Shown here: positions 1-5,981 of the stretch, piece after piece
Layout: every line of letters starts with the position of its first letter
How positions within the stretch are numbered: position 1 is the stretch's first letter
Virus record (IMG/VR): IMGVR_UViG_3300032086_003047
Span: 1 to 58,949 of that record
Length of the DNA: 58,949 nucleotides
Reading direction: 5' to 3' (one strand)
Source of the DNA: a virus
Position numbers and translations under genes: made by a program
The notes under the pieces: generated by a model
What the model saw: only the letters and a program-made list of their open reading frames with translations
The model's database searches: none
What the model was told of the DNA's origin: nothing

Positions 1-378
1 TTAGCTTTAAACAAGTTGGGGTTTGATGAGCCTTGTGTTGCAGTTTATTATGGGAATTATGATGAACGTGACTTTGAAAATGGTATAGCTTTAGAATATA
101 GGCAATCACAGTATTATGCTCAAAAAGGTTGGTCTAAAGGTTTGTTAGCACCACTATACCAACAAGCATTTAGATGGTTTAGGGAGGAGTATAAATTATT
201 TGGTGAAGTTTGTCTTACAACTAAACAAGAAGATTGTGAGGTATTTGAGTTTTTTGTGTTAAATATAAATGAACCTCTATTTGAATCAGATGATTATACT
301 GTTTATGAAAAAGCTAAACTTGCTTGTCTTAGAAAACTAATTGAAATAGTAAACCAAAACAAAGATGAAAACAATTAA
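1..378 (+). CDS. Hypothetical protein, 5'-truncated by window edge
   Basis: The frame is open from base 1, so the true start lies upstream; a TTG at position 16 is unlikely to be the start. The visible 125 residues are soluble and rich in aromatic and acidic residues (for example FRWFREEYKLFGE). I recognise no family. The C-terminus ends IVNQNKDENN because the last codons run through a repeated start-site cassette (351-368), and the stop falls 14 bases inside the next gene. It belongs to the run of small accessory genes. That it is coding is well supported by its full-length open frame; its function is unknown. Confidence 0.75.
   Translation, partial: LALNKLGFDEPCVAVYYGNYDERDFENGIALEYRQSQYYAQKGWSKGLLAPLYQQAFRWFREEYKLFGEVCLTTKQEDCEVFEFFVLNINEPLFESDDYTVYEKAKLACLRKLIEIVNQNKDENN
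351..368 (+). repeat. Gene-junction cassette, perfect copy 1 (AAACCAAAACAAAGATGA)
   Basis: This 18-base sequence occurs identically at 351-368, 522-539 and 1958-1975, with variants at 1368, 1653 and 1762. In each copy the ATG near its end is the start codon of the next gene. It has no Shine-Dalgarno-like purine run; the A-rich leader is in keeping with translation initiation in Bacteroidota, where Shine-Dalgarno pairing matters little. In this copy the cassette also encodes the tail NQNKD of the upstream protein. Confidence 0.8.
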
Positions 379-523
379 AGCAGAGGAGAAGATGATTCCT
401 TTAAGTGAGATTAGACGTATTCTCATAAAATTCTATCAAGGGTTAAAAGGTTTGACAGAAGAGAAGGATAGAATGCATCTAACTTACGATGAATTAGACA
501 AATGGATTGAAGAAAACCTTTAA
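365..523 (+). CDS. Small hypothetical protein (52 aa)
   Basis: An ATG in the repeated cassette at 351-368 opens a 52-codon frame beginning MKTIKAEEKMIPLSEIRRIL and ending WIEENL at TAA 521-523. It overlaps the previous gene by 14 bases and is followed 12 bases later by the next cassette start. The product is charged, probably helical and has no membrane segment. No family is recognised. Its reality is supported by the perfect position of its start in the cassette and by the tight packing with both neighbours. Confidence 0.7.
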   Translation: MKTIKAEEKMIPLSEIRRILIKFYQGLKGLTEEKDRMHLTYDELDKWIEENL

Positions 524-539
524 ACCAAAACAAAGATGA
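522..539 (+). repeat. Gene-junction cassette, perfect copy 2
   Basis: Identical to 351-368. Its ATG at 536 starts the radical SAM-like gene. Here the upstream stop codon overlaps the first bases, so the cassette is not coding for the upstream protein. This shows the sequence is kept for its role at the start, not for its peptide. Confidence 0.8.
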
Positions 540-1369
540 TAAAGCACCAGAAAACTAAAACTCTGGTCACCAAACCCAATAACAATAGTGCAAATTGTAT
601 AGCACCAAACTTAGTTTATGGTTGTTTTGGTGGCTGTATAGATACATACTGTTATATGTCTAGATACAATGGACATAGAGTATTTGTAAATGAAAACGTT
701 GATGATATATTTAACTCTGTTGTAGAGTGGGAGAAAACATTTACTAAGGAACCTGATCAACAGGATCCTATATACACAATGGTAGATATTGCTTGTAATA
801 CTGACTTAGTATTAATGCAGAAACATTTACCAGAACCCTTGATAGATTATCTTAAGAGATATGATAATCATCCACAGCTTAATACAACTATGGCTACTAA
901 GTATCCAAACCTATTAAACTTGGATGTAAGAGATTTTAATAAATCACCAAGAGTAAGAGTGAGTTTAATGCCTCAAAAGTTTGCTGATATACTTGAGCCT
1001 AAGATGCAAAAGATTGAAAGCAGGATACATGAGATAAACAGATTAAAAGATTTAGGATGGGAAGTTCATATAAACTATAGCCCATTGGTATTTACTAATG
1101 GTTGGAAAGATGAATATAGAGATCTATTTGAAGCTGTTAAAGAGATAGCAGGAGTTAATAAATGTGAAGTAATTGCATTAACTAATCATCACTATCAAAT
1201 GGAAAAAGCTTCACCAGAAGCACAGGAGTTAATGAAATATTCTTGTGAAGTGAAGAATAACTCAGGAGTAATGCGTTATCCACTCAAATGGAAAACAGGT
1301 TGGCTCAATGAGTTTAAGAAAGAATATGAGAAGTTCTTTCCATTAGATACAATTAGATACATATTTTAA
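536..1369 (+). CDS. Spore photoproduct lyase-like radical SAM protein
   Basis: This 277-aa protein resembles the spore photoproduct lyase (SplB) family of radical SAM enzymes, which repair UV-induced thymine dimers in spore DNA. An N-terminal cysteine cluster (GCFGGCIDTYCY, residues about 30-41) is placed like the [4Fe-4S]-binding loop and followed by a basic/aromatic stretch. The later segments TKYPNL, RVRVSLMPQ, RIHEINRLKDLGWEVHINYSP and GWKDEYRDLF follow the order seen in SPL-like proteins. The cluster spacing is C-x3-C-x4-C, whereas SPL normally has C-x3-C-x2-C. The start is set by the cassette at 522-539. What it repairs or modifies cannot be told from sequence; a different radical SAM reaction is possible. 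Confidence 0.65.
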   Translation: MIKHQKTKTLVTKPNNNSANCIAPNLVYGCFGGCIDTYCYMSRYNGHRVFVNENVDDIFNSVVEWEKTFTKEPDQQDPIYTMVDIACNTDLVLMQKHLPEPLIDYLKRYDNHPQLNTTMATKYPNLLNLDVRDFNKSPRVRVSLMPQKFADILEPKMQKIESRIHEINRLKDLGWEVHINYSPLVFTNGWKDEYRDLFEAVKEIAGVNKCEVIALTNHHYQMEKASPEAQELMKYSCEVKNNSGVMRYPLKWKTGWLNEFKKEYEKFFPLDTIRYIF

Positions 1370-1384
1370 ACCAAAAGAAGATGA
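1368..1384 (+). repeat. Gene-junction cassette, variant copy
   Basis: AAACCAAAAGAAGATGA is a shortened version of the 18-base cassette. Its ATG (1381) starts the next gene, and the stop of the radical SAM-like gene overlaps its beginning. Confidence 0.6.
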
Positions 1385-1677
1385 AGATTAAACAAAAGGA
1401 CATAACAATTGATGATGTATTTCCTGAATATAAAAAAGCTCATGCTGGGGTAAAAAGACAAATGAGACATGTTTTTGCAAAAGAAAGCAGACCTTTATAC
1501 TGTCCCGTATGTCACAGAGAACATACGGGAAATGAGTTAAAGCTTAATGGTATGCAGTGTCATGGATATGGCATAGAACTAATAGTACCTGGATGGGGAT
1601 CACCTAGAATAATGCCTGACAAGGATGCTAGAGAACAACTTATTAAATTAATAACCCAAAACAAAGATGATTTCTAA
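1381..1677 (+). CDS. Small putative zinc-ribbon protein (98 aa)
   Basis: The product has a CPVCHREHTG segment (near residue 41) and a later MQCHGYG, together giving Cys/His ligands for one zinc. The rest is charged, with no membrane segment. The C-terminus ITQNKDDF is encoded by another copy of the start cassette, and the gene overlaps the next one by 11 bases. The DNA encoding the zinc loop contains a perfect inverted repeat (1504-1529). The family is not recognised; a nucleic-acid-binding or structural zinc role is only an inference from the motif. Confidence 0.65.
   Translation: MKIKQKDITIDDVFPEYKKAHAGVKRQMRHVFAKESRPLYCPVCHREHTGNELKLNGMQCHGYGIELIVPGWGSPRIMPDKDAREQLIKLITQNKDDF
1504..1529. 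repeat. Perfect inverted repeat inside a coding region
   Basis: CCCGTATGT (1504-1512) and ACATACGGG (1521-1529) are perfect 9-base complements separated by 8 bases. They lie inside the zinc-ribbon-like gene, over the CPVCHREHT codons. The arms are more GC-rich than their surroundings. No T-run follows, so this is not an intrinsic terminator. Confidence 0.6.
1653..1670 (+). repeat. Gene-junction cassette, variant copy
   Basis: AACCCAAAACAAAGATGA differs from the 18-base cassette at one position. Its ATG (1667) starts a tiny membrane protein gene, while the same bases encode TQNKD at the end of the upstream protein. Confidence 0.65.
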
Positions 1678-1786
1678 AATAGTTGAACGCATAGTAGATG
1701 CAATAGGTATAATAGTAATAATGCCAATTCTTGTAATAATAGGCACTATTGATATGTGGATAAACAAAAACAAAGAAGATGAATAG
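1667..1786 (+). CDS. Tiny single-pass membrane protein (39 aa)
   Basis: A 39-codon frame starts in the cassette at 1653-1670 and ends at TAG 1784-1786. It overlaps the upstream gene by 11 bases and the downstream gene by 8. It begins MISKIVERIVDA, then has about 17 strongly hydrophobic residues (IGIIVIMPILVIIGTI), then a charged tail ending NKNKEDE that is again encoded by a cassette variant. It should be a one-helix inner-membrane peptide. No family is recognised. Very small membrane proteins recur in this cluster (3187 and 4367). Confidence 0.65.
   Translation: MISKIVERIVDAIGIIVIMPILVIIGTIDMWINKNKEDE
1762..1782 (+). repeat. Gene-junction cassette, variant copy
   Basis: AAACAAAAACAAAGAAGATGA is a longer, looser version of the 18-base cassette. 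Its ATG (1779) starts the next gene. Confidence 0.5.
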
Positions 1787-1985
1787 ATTAAAATATAAAC
1801 ATGAAATACCTTCCTATGAAGAAAAGGCAAAAGTTCTTAAAGAAAATGGTTGGGAAACTTGGTATGATGATGACAACTGGATAAAAACAGAATGGCGTGA
1901 CCAAGGTAAAAAGATTGATATGATGGGAAGGTCAACTGAATCAGCCTATAAAATTGTAAACCAAAACAAAGATGAGTTGGACTGA
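1779..1985 (+). CDS. Hypothetical protein (68 aa)
   Basis: A small, charged, aromatic-rich protein (KENGWETWYDDDNWIKTEWRD near its middle) with no membrane segment or metal motif. Its start lies in a cassette variant and its end IVNQNKDELD in a perfect cassette copy, giving a 14-base overlap with the next gene. The segment 'NGWETWYDDDNWI' looks like a compact beta-rich surface, but I recognise no family. The coding call rests on the junctions at both ends. Confidence 0.65.
   Translation: MNRLKYKHEIPSYEEKAKVLKENGWETWYDDDNWIKTEWRDQGKKIDMMGRSTESAYKIVNQNKDELD
1958..1975 (+). repeat. Gene-junction cassette, perfect copy 3
   Basis: Identical over 18 bases to 351-368 and 522-539. Its ATG (1972) starts the next gene, and it encodes VNQNKDE at the end of the upstream protein. 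Confidence 0.8.
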
Positions 1986-2340
1986 TAAGGATATGCTACG
2001 TTTTGCACGTATTGCTAGTGGAGGTGCATACGGATTATATTCTGGGTGCAAATCACTAGAGAGTAAATTAAGTAGATACAAAAAACTAAGTAAAACTATG
2101 AGCAGGTATATTAAAGAATTAGAAAATGGAAAGACTGTAGCATATGGATATGATCATGTGTTAGGTTATTTCTTTGATGTGTTTGATGTTCCAGATGATG
2201 ATGGAGTAGAGAATCTATTAATAGAAGAATCATCACTATTAACTAAGATGAGCAATGGCAAAATGCTAGAGCTTATGAATGTTTATGAACTTCCAGAATC
2301 ACATATAGAACAAGTAGCAATGGATTTACCAATTAAATAA
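1972..2340 (+). CDS. Hypothetical protein (122 aa)
   Basis: A soluble protein of 122 residues. The N-terminal half is basic and probably helical (SLESKLSRYKKLSKTMSRYI); the C-terminal half is acidic (FDVPDDDGVENLLIEE) and ends with a proline/isoleucine segment. The start is fixed by the third perfect cassette copy. No family is recognised. It is the last gene of the cassette-joined run; the next gene starts 8 bases after its stop with a different upstream sequence. Confidence 0.65.
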   Translation: MSWTDKDMLRFARIASGGAYGLYSGCKSLESKLSRYKKLSKTMSRYIKELENGKTVAYGYDHVLGYFFDVFDVPDDDGVENLLIEESSLLTKMSNGKMLELMNVYELPESHIEQVAMDLPIK

Positions 2341-2347
2341 GTAAGTT

Positions 2348-2530
2348 ATGAGATGTGTATTATGTAACTATGATATAAAAGGAGATGTGATTAATGGAGA
2401 GGCTAAAGTCTATGGTCATAACCCAGCTCCTTTAGCTGATGAAGGCAGATGTTGTGATCAATGCAACTATACTAAAGTAATTCAAGCTAGGATTAAACAG
2501 TTAAAAGATTCTAATAAAGAGAGTGCCTAG
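2348..2530 (+). CDS. Small zinc-ribbon phage protein (60 aa)
   Basis: Two Cys pairs, CVLC at residues 3-6 and CCDQC near residue 37, frame a segment with GHNPAPL. The arrangement CxxC, then GHNP.PL, then RCCDxCN and VIQARI, resembles small uncharacterised zinc-binding proteins common in phages of many hosts. It probably binds one zinc. Its function in those phages is unknown to me. It has no cassette upstream; the ATG follows GTAAGTT. The last codons are part of an inverted repeat (2518-2580). Confidence 0.7.
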   Translation: MRCVLCNYDIKGDVINGEAKVYGHNPAPLADEGRCCDQCNYTKVIQARIKQLKDSNKESA

Positions 2531-2580
2531 CCATCAGCACCACCTGATTATATTGCAAAATTGCATGCAAGACACTCTCT
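2518..2580. repeat. Inverted repeat around the end of the zinc-ribbon gene
   Basis: AGAGAGTG (2518-2525) pairs with CACTCTCT (2573-2580) across 47 bases, and the inner part contains TTGCATGCAA-like self-complementary sequence. It spans the stop codon and most of the 89-base gap before the HTH gene. No T-run follows, so it is not a classical intrinsic terminator. It could be an mRNA 3'-end stem or an operator-like site. Confidence 0.4.
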
Positions 2581-2619
2581 CACCAGTATTAACTAAATAC
2601 AATATAAATCTAATAAATT

Positions 2620-2988
2620 ATGGGGAATAAACCGCCAAAACAAAATACAGAATGGACTGAGGAAATGAATCAGTACATAGTAAAGAATTATCTTTTAAAA
2701 GGTATAAGAGCAGTAGCTAAAGATTTAGGTAGAACTAAAGATGCTGTAAGAAGTCATATAAGCACGTTAAGAAATGAAGGTTACTTTGATAATATGTTTG
2801 ATGGCTTAAGTAGGGAAAAGCTGATATTTTATATACATACAATGCAAGAGTTCCATTATGATCTTCTAAATGATTTTAATAAAAGAGAAGAAGAGACTAA
2901 AAAGTGGATTGAAATGAATTTAGAAATGCATCATCTTATTTATAAGCAACTACTTAAAGATGTAATGGAAGAGAAAGAGAAAGTATAA
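2620..2988 (+). CDS. Helix-turn-helix (Myb/SANT-like) DNA-binding protein
   Basis: Residues about 12-50 (WTEEMNQYI, then AVAKDLGRTKDAVRSHISTL) read as a three-helix Myb/SANT or homeodomain-like DNA-binding fold. The second and third helices look like a helix-turn-helix with the usual 'LGRTKDAV' turn. The rest is a long, charged, probably coiled helix (REEETKKWIEMNLEMHH). A role as a phage transcription regulator is plausible but inferred. It is preceded by 89 bases without a gene, the longest gap in this cluster, so a promoter may lie there; I see no convincing promoter boxes. Start codon choice: the ATG right after AATAAATT. Confidence 0.65.
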   Translation: MGNKPPKQNTEWTEEMNQYIVKNYLLKGIRAVAKDLGRTKDAVRSHISTLRNEGYFDNMFDGLSREKLIFYIHTMQEFHYDLLNDFNKREEETKKWIEMNLEMHHLIYKQLLKDVMEEKEKV

Positions 2989-2989
2989 A

Positions 2990-3190
2990 ATGAAATTAGA
3001 TAGGTACAAAGAAAATCTAAAGATTGAAGACGATAAGGTAATAAGTTATGTTACACATGTCGCTACAATTGTAGATAATAAATATCTGGTAGTACATGGA
3101 TATTGGAGCAAAACAACATCAAAACATATCAATTATGTTGCAAAAGTGAAAAATTTAATCGTTACTAGTGATTTAGGAATTAAATCATGA
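2990..3190 (+). CDS. Hypothetical protein (66 aa)
   Basis: A small, basic protein with beta-strand character (VISYVTHVATIVDNKYLVVHGYW). It starts one base after the HTH gene stop and its TGA overlaps the ATG of the next tiny membrane protein in the ATGA arrangement. Such tight coupling supports coding on both sides. No family is recognised. Confidence 0.6.
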   Translation: MKLDRYKENLKIEDDKVISYVTHVATIVDNKYLVVHGYWSKTTSKHINYVAKVKNLIVTSDLGIKS

Positions 3191-3282
3191 TTGGACCGTT
3201 TATATTGTTTCTTATGCTAGTTGTATTCTTTGCTGCATTATCTATGCTAGATGATTTAAACAAAAAAGACAAGGAGGAATAA
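3187..3282 (+). CDS. Tiny membrane protein (31 aa)
   Basis: A 31-codon frame from ATG 3187 (overlapping the upstream TGA) to TAA 3280-3282. It begins with MIGPFILFLMLVVFFAALSM, one clear transmembrane segment, followed by a short charged tail ending KKDKEE. That tail is encoded by the AAGGAGGAATAATTATG cassette serving the next gene. One-helix peptide of unknown role. Confidence 0.6.
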   Translation: MIGPFILFLMLVVFFAALSMLDDLNKKDKEE

Positions 3283-3287
3283 TTATG
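3271..3287 (+). promoter_or_regulatory. Strong Shine-Dalgarno start cassette, copy 1
   Basis: AAGGAGGAATAATTATG, with AAGGAGGA as a near-perfect Shine-Dalgarno sequence 6 bases before the ATG at 3285. The same sequence occurs at 3654 (one base different) and 3956 (identical), each before one of three paralogous genes. It stands out because almost all other starts in this window lack a Shine-Dalgarno sequence. Confidence 0.75.
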
Positions 3288-3665
3288 GCACTAAATAAAA
3301 ACATAGCAAAAGCAATCAAGAGAAGACAGGAAAATGAATTGCGTGAGAATAACAAACTCATAGCAGAGTTTATGGGACTAATTATAAGAGATGAAGAAGG
3401 AGATCTACCTGTAAGCAGTCAACAACATAAACTATTCATAGAAGAAGAATGGGGTAAACTAGATATATGCAGCCCTTATAGTCCTAATGGAGTAGATTAC
3501 CACACCTCTTGGGATTACCTAATGCCTGTGGTAGAGAAGATAGGCAAAGAAGTTGCCCCTCACTTTGACGAAATTGTTGGCTTGGGTCTATTGAGTACAA
3601 GAAATCAGGTATATAGAGCAGTGGTAGAGTATATTAAAGAATATAACAAAAAGAAGGAGGACTAA
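3285..3665 (+). CDS. Tandem paralogue family, member 1 (126 aa)
   Basis: First of three adjacent related genes. The shared pattern is ENNKLIAEFMG (residues about 21-31 here), then a variable middle, then SWDYLMPVVEKI, then a C-terminal helix. This copy has an extra basic N-terminus (IAKAIKRRQENELR) and an insert in the middle. It is soluble, with no catalytic motif visible. A strong Shine-Dalgarno cassette precedes it. The 'N-LIAEFMG...SWDYLMPV' signature is common in small hypothetical proteins of Bacteroidota phages; the function is unknown. Confidence 0.7.
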   Translation: MALNKNIAKAIKRRQENELRENNKLIAEFMGLIIRDEEGDLPVSSQQHKLFIEEEWGKLDICSPYSPNGVDYHTSWDYLMPVVEKIGKEVAPHFDEIVGLGLLSTRNQVYRAVVEYIKEYNKKKED

Positions 3666-3670
3666 TTATG
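3654..3670 (+). promoter_or_regulatory. Strong Shine-Dalgarno start cassette, copy 2
   Basis: AAGGAGGACTAATTATG, one base different from 3271-3287, placed at the start (3668) of the second paralogue and encoding the KED end of the first. Confidence 0.75.
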
Positions 3671-3967
3671 GACACAATAGAAAATAATAAACTTATAGCG
3701 GAGTTTATGGGATATGAATTGACTGTAACAGAAGCCATGGTACTGCCAGGTAGATCATATGGAGTTAACTTAAACCGCTTTGAAGAATCATGGGATTATC
3801 TGATGCCTGTAATAAAAGAGGTATCCGAATCTGAAGAAGCGTATGACATGGAATTAGACTTTCATGAGATTGCTTGTGAGATGCTTGATAATGATATTGA
3901 ACAAACTTACAAGTTGGTAGTACATACTATTAAACTAATTAATGAAAGCAGAGATAAGGAGGAATAA
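3668..3967 (+). CDS. Tandem paralogue family, member 2 (99 aa)
   Basis: It shares with its left neighbour ENNKLIAEFMG at residues about 5-15 and SWDYLMPVIKEV at about 41-52, in the same order and spacing class; the middle and C-terminus have diverged. It is acidic, soluble and has no known motif. The start is set by the repeated Shine-Dalgarno cassette, 2 bases after the previous stop. It arose, I infer, by duplication of the gene together with its start cassette. Function unknown. Confidence 0.7.
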   Translation: MDTIENNKLIAEFMGYELTVTEAMVLPGRSYGVNLNRFEESWDYLMPVIKEVSESEEAYDMELDFHEIACEMLDNDIEQTYKLVVHTIKLINESRDKEE

Positions 3968-3972
3968 TTATG
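3956..3972 (+). promoter_or_regulatory. Strong Shine-Dalgarno start cassette, copy 3
   Basis: AAGGAGGAATAATTATG, identical to 3271-3287, at the start (3970) of the third paralogue and encoding the KEE end of the second. Confidence 0.75.
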
Positions 3973-4383
3973 ACAACAGATGAAAGAAACATATTAATGG
4001 CTGAATTTAAAGGCTGGAAATACAATGAAGAAACTGAAAAGTTTACAAAAGGATCATTGACTTTTCGTTTAGCATCATTTGAATATCACAAAAGCTGGAA
4101 TCAGCTAGTGCAAATCGTTAATCTTTGTAACAGAAGGGTTACTCTTATGGCAATTTGTCCTGAAGATCCACAATTTAAGTACTGGGATCAGCAAATAATG
4201 GAAAATCTTATTTTCGATTTCAATGATATGATTGAAGCTTATGGTTTAGCCTTTGTAAGTGATGATATAACACAAGCTCATAAAATAACAGCTGAGTGGA
4301 TTATTCAGTACATGGATGGCTATGAAGACGCTAGAAAGCAATATGAAGCTGATAAATATGAAGGCTATGAAAAAGATTATTAA
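3970..4383 (+). CDS. Tandem paralogue family, member 3 (137 aa), diverged
   Basis: The most diverged of the three: ERNILMAEFKGWKYNEE at the N-terminus and KSWNQLVQIVN in the middle align with ENNKLIAEFMG and SWDYLMPV of the other two. It is longer and ends in a charged, tyrosine-rich tail (YEADKYEGYEKDY). It overlaps the following tiny membrane gene by 17 bases. The 'EFKGW...SW' pattern is typical of small Bacteroidota phage proteins; function unknown. Confidence 0.7.
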   Translation: MTTDERNILMAEFKGWKYNEETEKFTKGSLTFRLASFEYHKSWNQLVQIVNLCNRRVTLMAICPEDPQFKYWDQQIMENLIFDFNDMIEAYGLAFVSDDITQAHKITAEWIIQYMDGYEDARKQYEADKYEGYEKDY

Positions 4384-4459
4384 ATATTGGCGATTTATCC
4401 TTCTATTCGTAATACTAATTGGGTTACTAATCTATTCTAAATACATAATACATGTCTAA
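4367..4459 (+). CDS. Tiny single-pass membrane protein (30 aa)
   Basis: ATG 4367 to TAA 4457-4459 encodes 30 residues: a basic start (MKKIIKYWR), a hydrophobic helix (FILLFVILIGLLIY), and a short tail. It overlaps the gene before by 17 bases and the gene after by 8 bases. Positive charges before the helix suggest the N-terminus stays in the cytoplasm. Function unknown; the third such peptide in this cluster. Confidence 0.55.
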   Translation: MKKIIKYWRFILLFVILIGLLIYSKYIIHV

Positions 4460-4793
4460 TCTTATAAAAGCTACTAAAGTTAAGATGAAAGAGGCGATAA
4501 AGATATTTAACGCTGGTGCAAGCAAACAGACTATTATGAATTTATTGGACATTGATGAGTTGGAGTACTACAAGTTCATTAAGATGATGTTAGGACTAAT
4601 TATTTATTACGAAGAGGGAGGTAAAAGGAAGCAATTTCCTTTGTATCAGAGATCTAAAACATTGCATTCTGTATTGAGAGATATGGACATGTATTTGATA
4701 GATGAAGACAGCTATGGTGGAGTGCAAGGTAAACTGCCTGAATATTCCATCTTAAGTGAAAGTGATGAAACGGTTGGGAATTATAAGCAATAA
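4452..4793 (+). CDS. HTH-like hypothetical protein (113 aa)
   Basis: Residues about 9-45 (KVKMKEAIKIFNAGASKQTIMNLLDIDELEYYKFI) look like a helix-turn-helix of the kind used by small phage regulators ('A-S-K-Q-T-I-...-L-D-I-D'). The C-terminal half is polar and without known motif. It lies just before the replication genes. A regulatory role is an inference. The start overlaps the preceding tiny gene by 8 bases; no Shine-Dalgarno sequence. Confidence 0.55.
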   Translation: MSNLIKATKVKMKEAIKIFNAGASKQTIMNLLDIDELEYYKFIKMMLGLIIYYEEGGKRKQFPLYQRSKTLHSVLRDMDMYLIDEDSYGGVQGKLPEYSILSESDETVGNYKQ

Positions 4794-4827
4794 TGTTGTA
4801 TATTAGGGAGTTGCTGAAAAAAATGAC

Positions 4828-5730
4828 ATGTTAGTAGAGAATCAACCTAATGTGCATTCTTATCACCATGACTTAAAATCTATAAACGATAAGGTGCATA
4901 TTCTTATAGTTCCCGATATTCATTTCGACAATCCTAAATGTAGAAGGGACATCCTAAAAAAAGATCTTGATGAGGCGTTAGAAAAGAACGCAAGAATATT
5001 AATCCCAGGGGATTTGTTTTGTTTAATGCAAGGCAGATATGATCCAAGAAAATCAAAAGGTGATATTTTACCTCAACACAATGTAGATAACTACATTGAT
5101 GCTGTTGTGGAAGAAGCTGTAGAATGGTTTAAGCCATATGCTGAGAATATAGACGTAGTAGGTTACGGTAACCACGAGACAAATATTCTTAAACGTATAG
5201 AAACCAATGTCATAGAACGATTTGTATCTATGCTTAATTTTATAGCTAAACCAGAAAGTAAAGTATGTACTGGAGGTTATGGTGGATGGTATATTGTGAG
5301 AACTAAGAATCATGGTCGTAGTTTACCATATAACATTAAGTATTTTCACGGTAGTGGTGGTGGAGCTCCTGTAACTAAAGGAACCATTCAACACAACCGT
5401 ATGTCTACATACATACAAAATGCAGATGCTATTGTAATGGGACACGTACATAATGATTATGAAGTGACCTATTCGGTTGAGCTATTTGATAATAATCTCT
5501 CAAAAGTAAAGCATAAGGACGTTGTTATGTTACGATGCTCTACTTACAAGGATGAATATTTCAATCTTAAAGCAGGACCAGGATCATTAGGATGGCATAT
5601 TGAAAGAGGTGCTGCACCAAAGCCTATTGGGGGCAGATGGTTAGAACTTACTTACACTAGAGTTGAGACTGTCAACAAACCAGCTGTACATACTGTAAAA
5701 GGTAGATCTTACCGTACATCAAATTCTTAA
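4828..5730 (+). CDS. Calcineurin-like metallophosphoesterase
   Basis: This 300-aa protein contains the ordered metal-binding motifs of the calcineurin-like phosphoesterase superfamily: D30-x-H32 (PDIHF), G61-D62 (IPGDLF), G114-N115-H116-E117 (GNHE) and G205-H206-V207-H208 (GHVH), with HG near residue 174. These proteins use two metal ions to cut phosphoester bonds. In phages this fold serves as a DNA nuclease or phosphatase; its position just upstream of the DNA polymerase suggests DNA processing or nucleotide clean-up, but the substrate cannot be told. It starts 34 bases after the previous stop. Confidence 0.85.
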   Translation: MLVENQPNVHSYHHDLKSINDKVHILIVPDIHFDNPKCRRDILKKDLDEALEKNARILIPGDLFCLMQGRYDPRKSKGDILPQHNVDNYIDAVVEEAVEWFKPYAENIDVVGYGNHETNILKRIETNVIERFVSMLNFIAKPESKVCTGGYGGWYIVRTKNHGRSLPYNIKYFHGSGGGAPVTKGTIQHNRMSTYIQNADAIVMGHVHNDYEVTYSVELFDNNLSKVKHKDVVMLRCSTYKDEYFNLKAGPGSLGWHIERGAAPKPIGGRWLELTYTRVETVNKPAVHTVKGRSYRTSNS

Positions 5731-5747
5731 ATTCAAATCAATTAATT

Positions 5748-5981
5748 ATGAAACACTATTCATTTGTGCTATTTTTAGCTACAGAGCTTATATCACTTTG
5801 GTGTATTTATCTAATATTCACTAATCCTGATCATGAGTTGTTAAAAAAGTTAGCGTTAAGTTTACTTACTGTTTTTTCACTTAACCTAGTATTATTTTTA
5901 ATCTACTTATTTATAGCATATGTCAAAGAAAAAACAACCCAAGACCAAAGTCACAAGCTGGCAGGACGAGATACTAAATAA
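5748..5981 (+). CDS. Two-helix membrane protein (77 aa)
   Basis: Two hydrophobic segments (FVLFLATELISLWCIYLIF, about 5-24, and LALSLLTVFSLNLVLFLIYLF, about 35-56) are followed by a polar tail. It overlaps the next gene by 62 bases in another frame, unusually long for this genome; the overlap covers only the polar tail, so the tail may be dispensable. A holin-like shape, but far from the lysis region at the other end of the window, so I do not call it a holin. Confidence 0.55.
   Translation: MKHYSFVLFLATELISLWCIYLIFTNPDHELLKKLALSLLTVFSLNLVLFLIYLFIAYVKEKTTQDQSHKLAGRDTK

Noticed and set aside
5748-5981. Holin call for the two-helix protein before PolB
   Set aside because: Topology alone fits, but it lies in the early replication block, about 50 kb from the endolysin gene.
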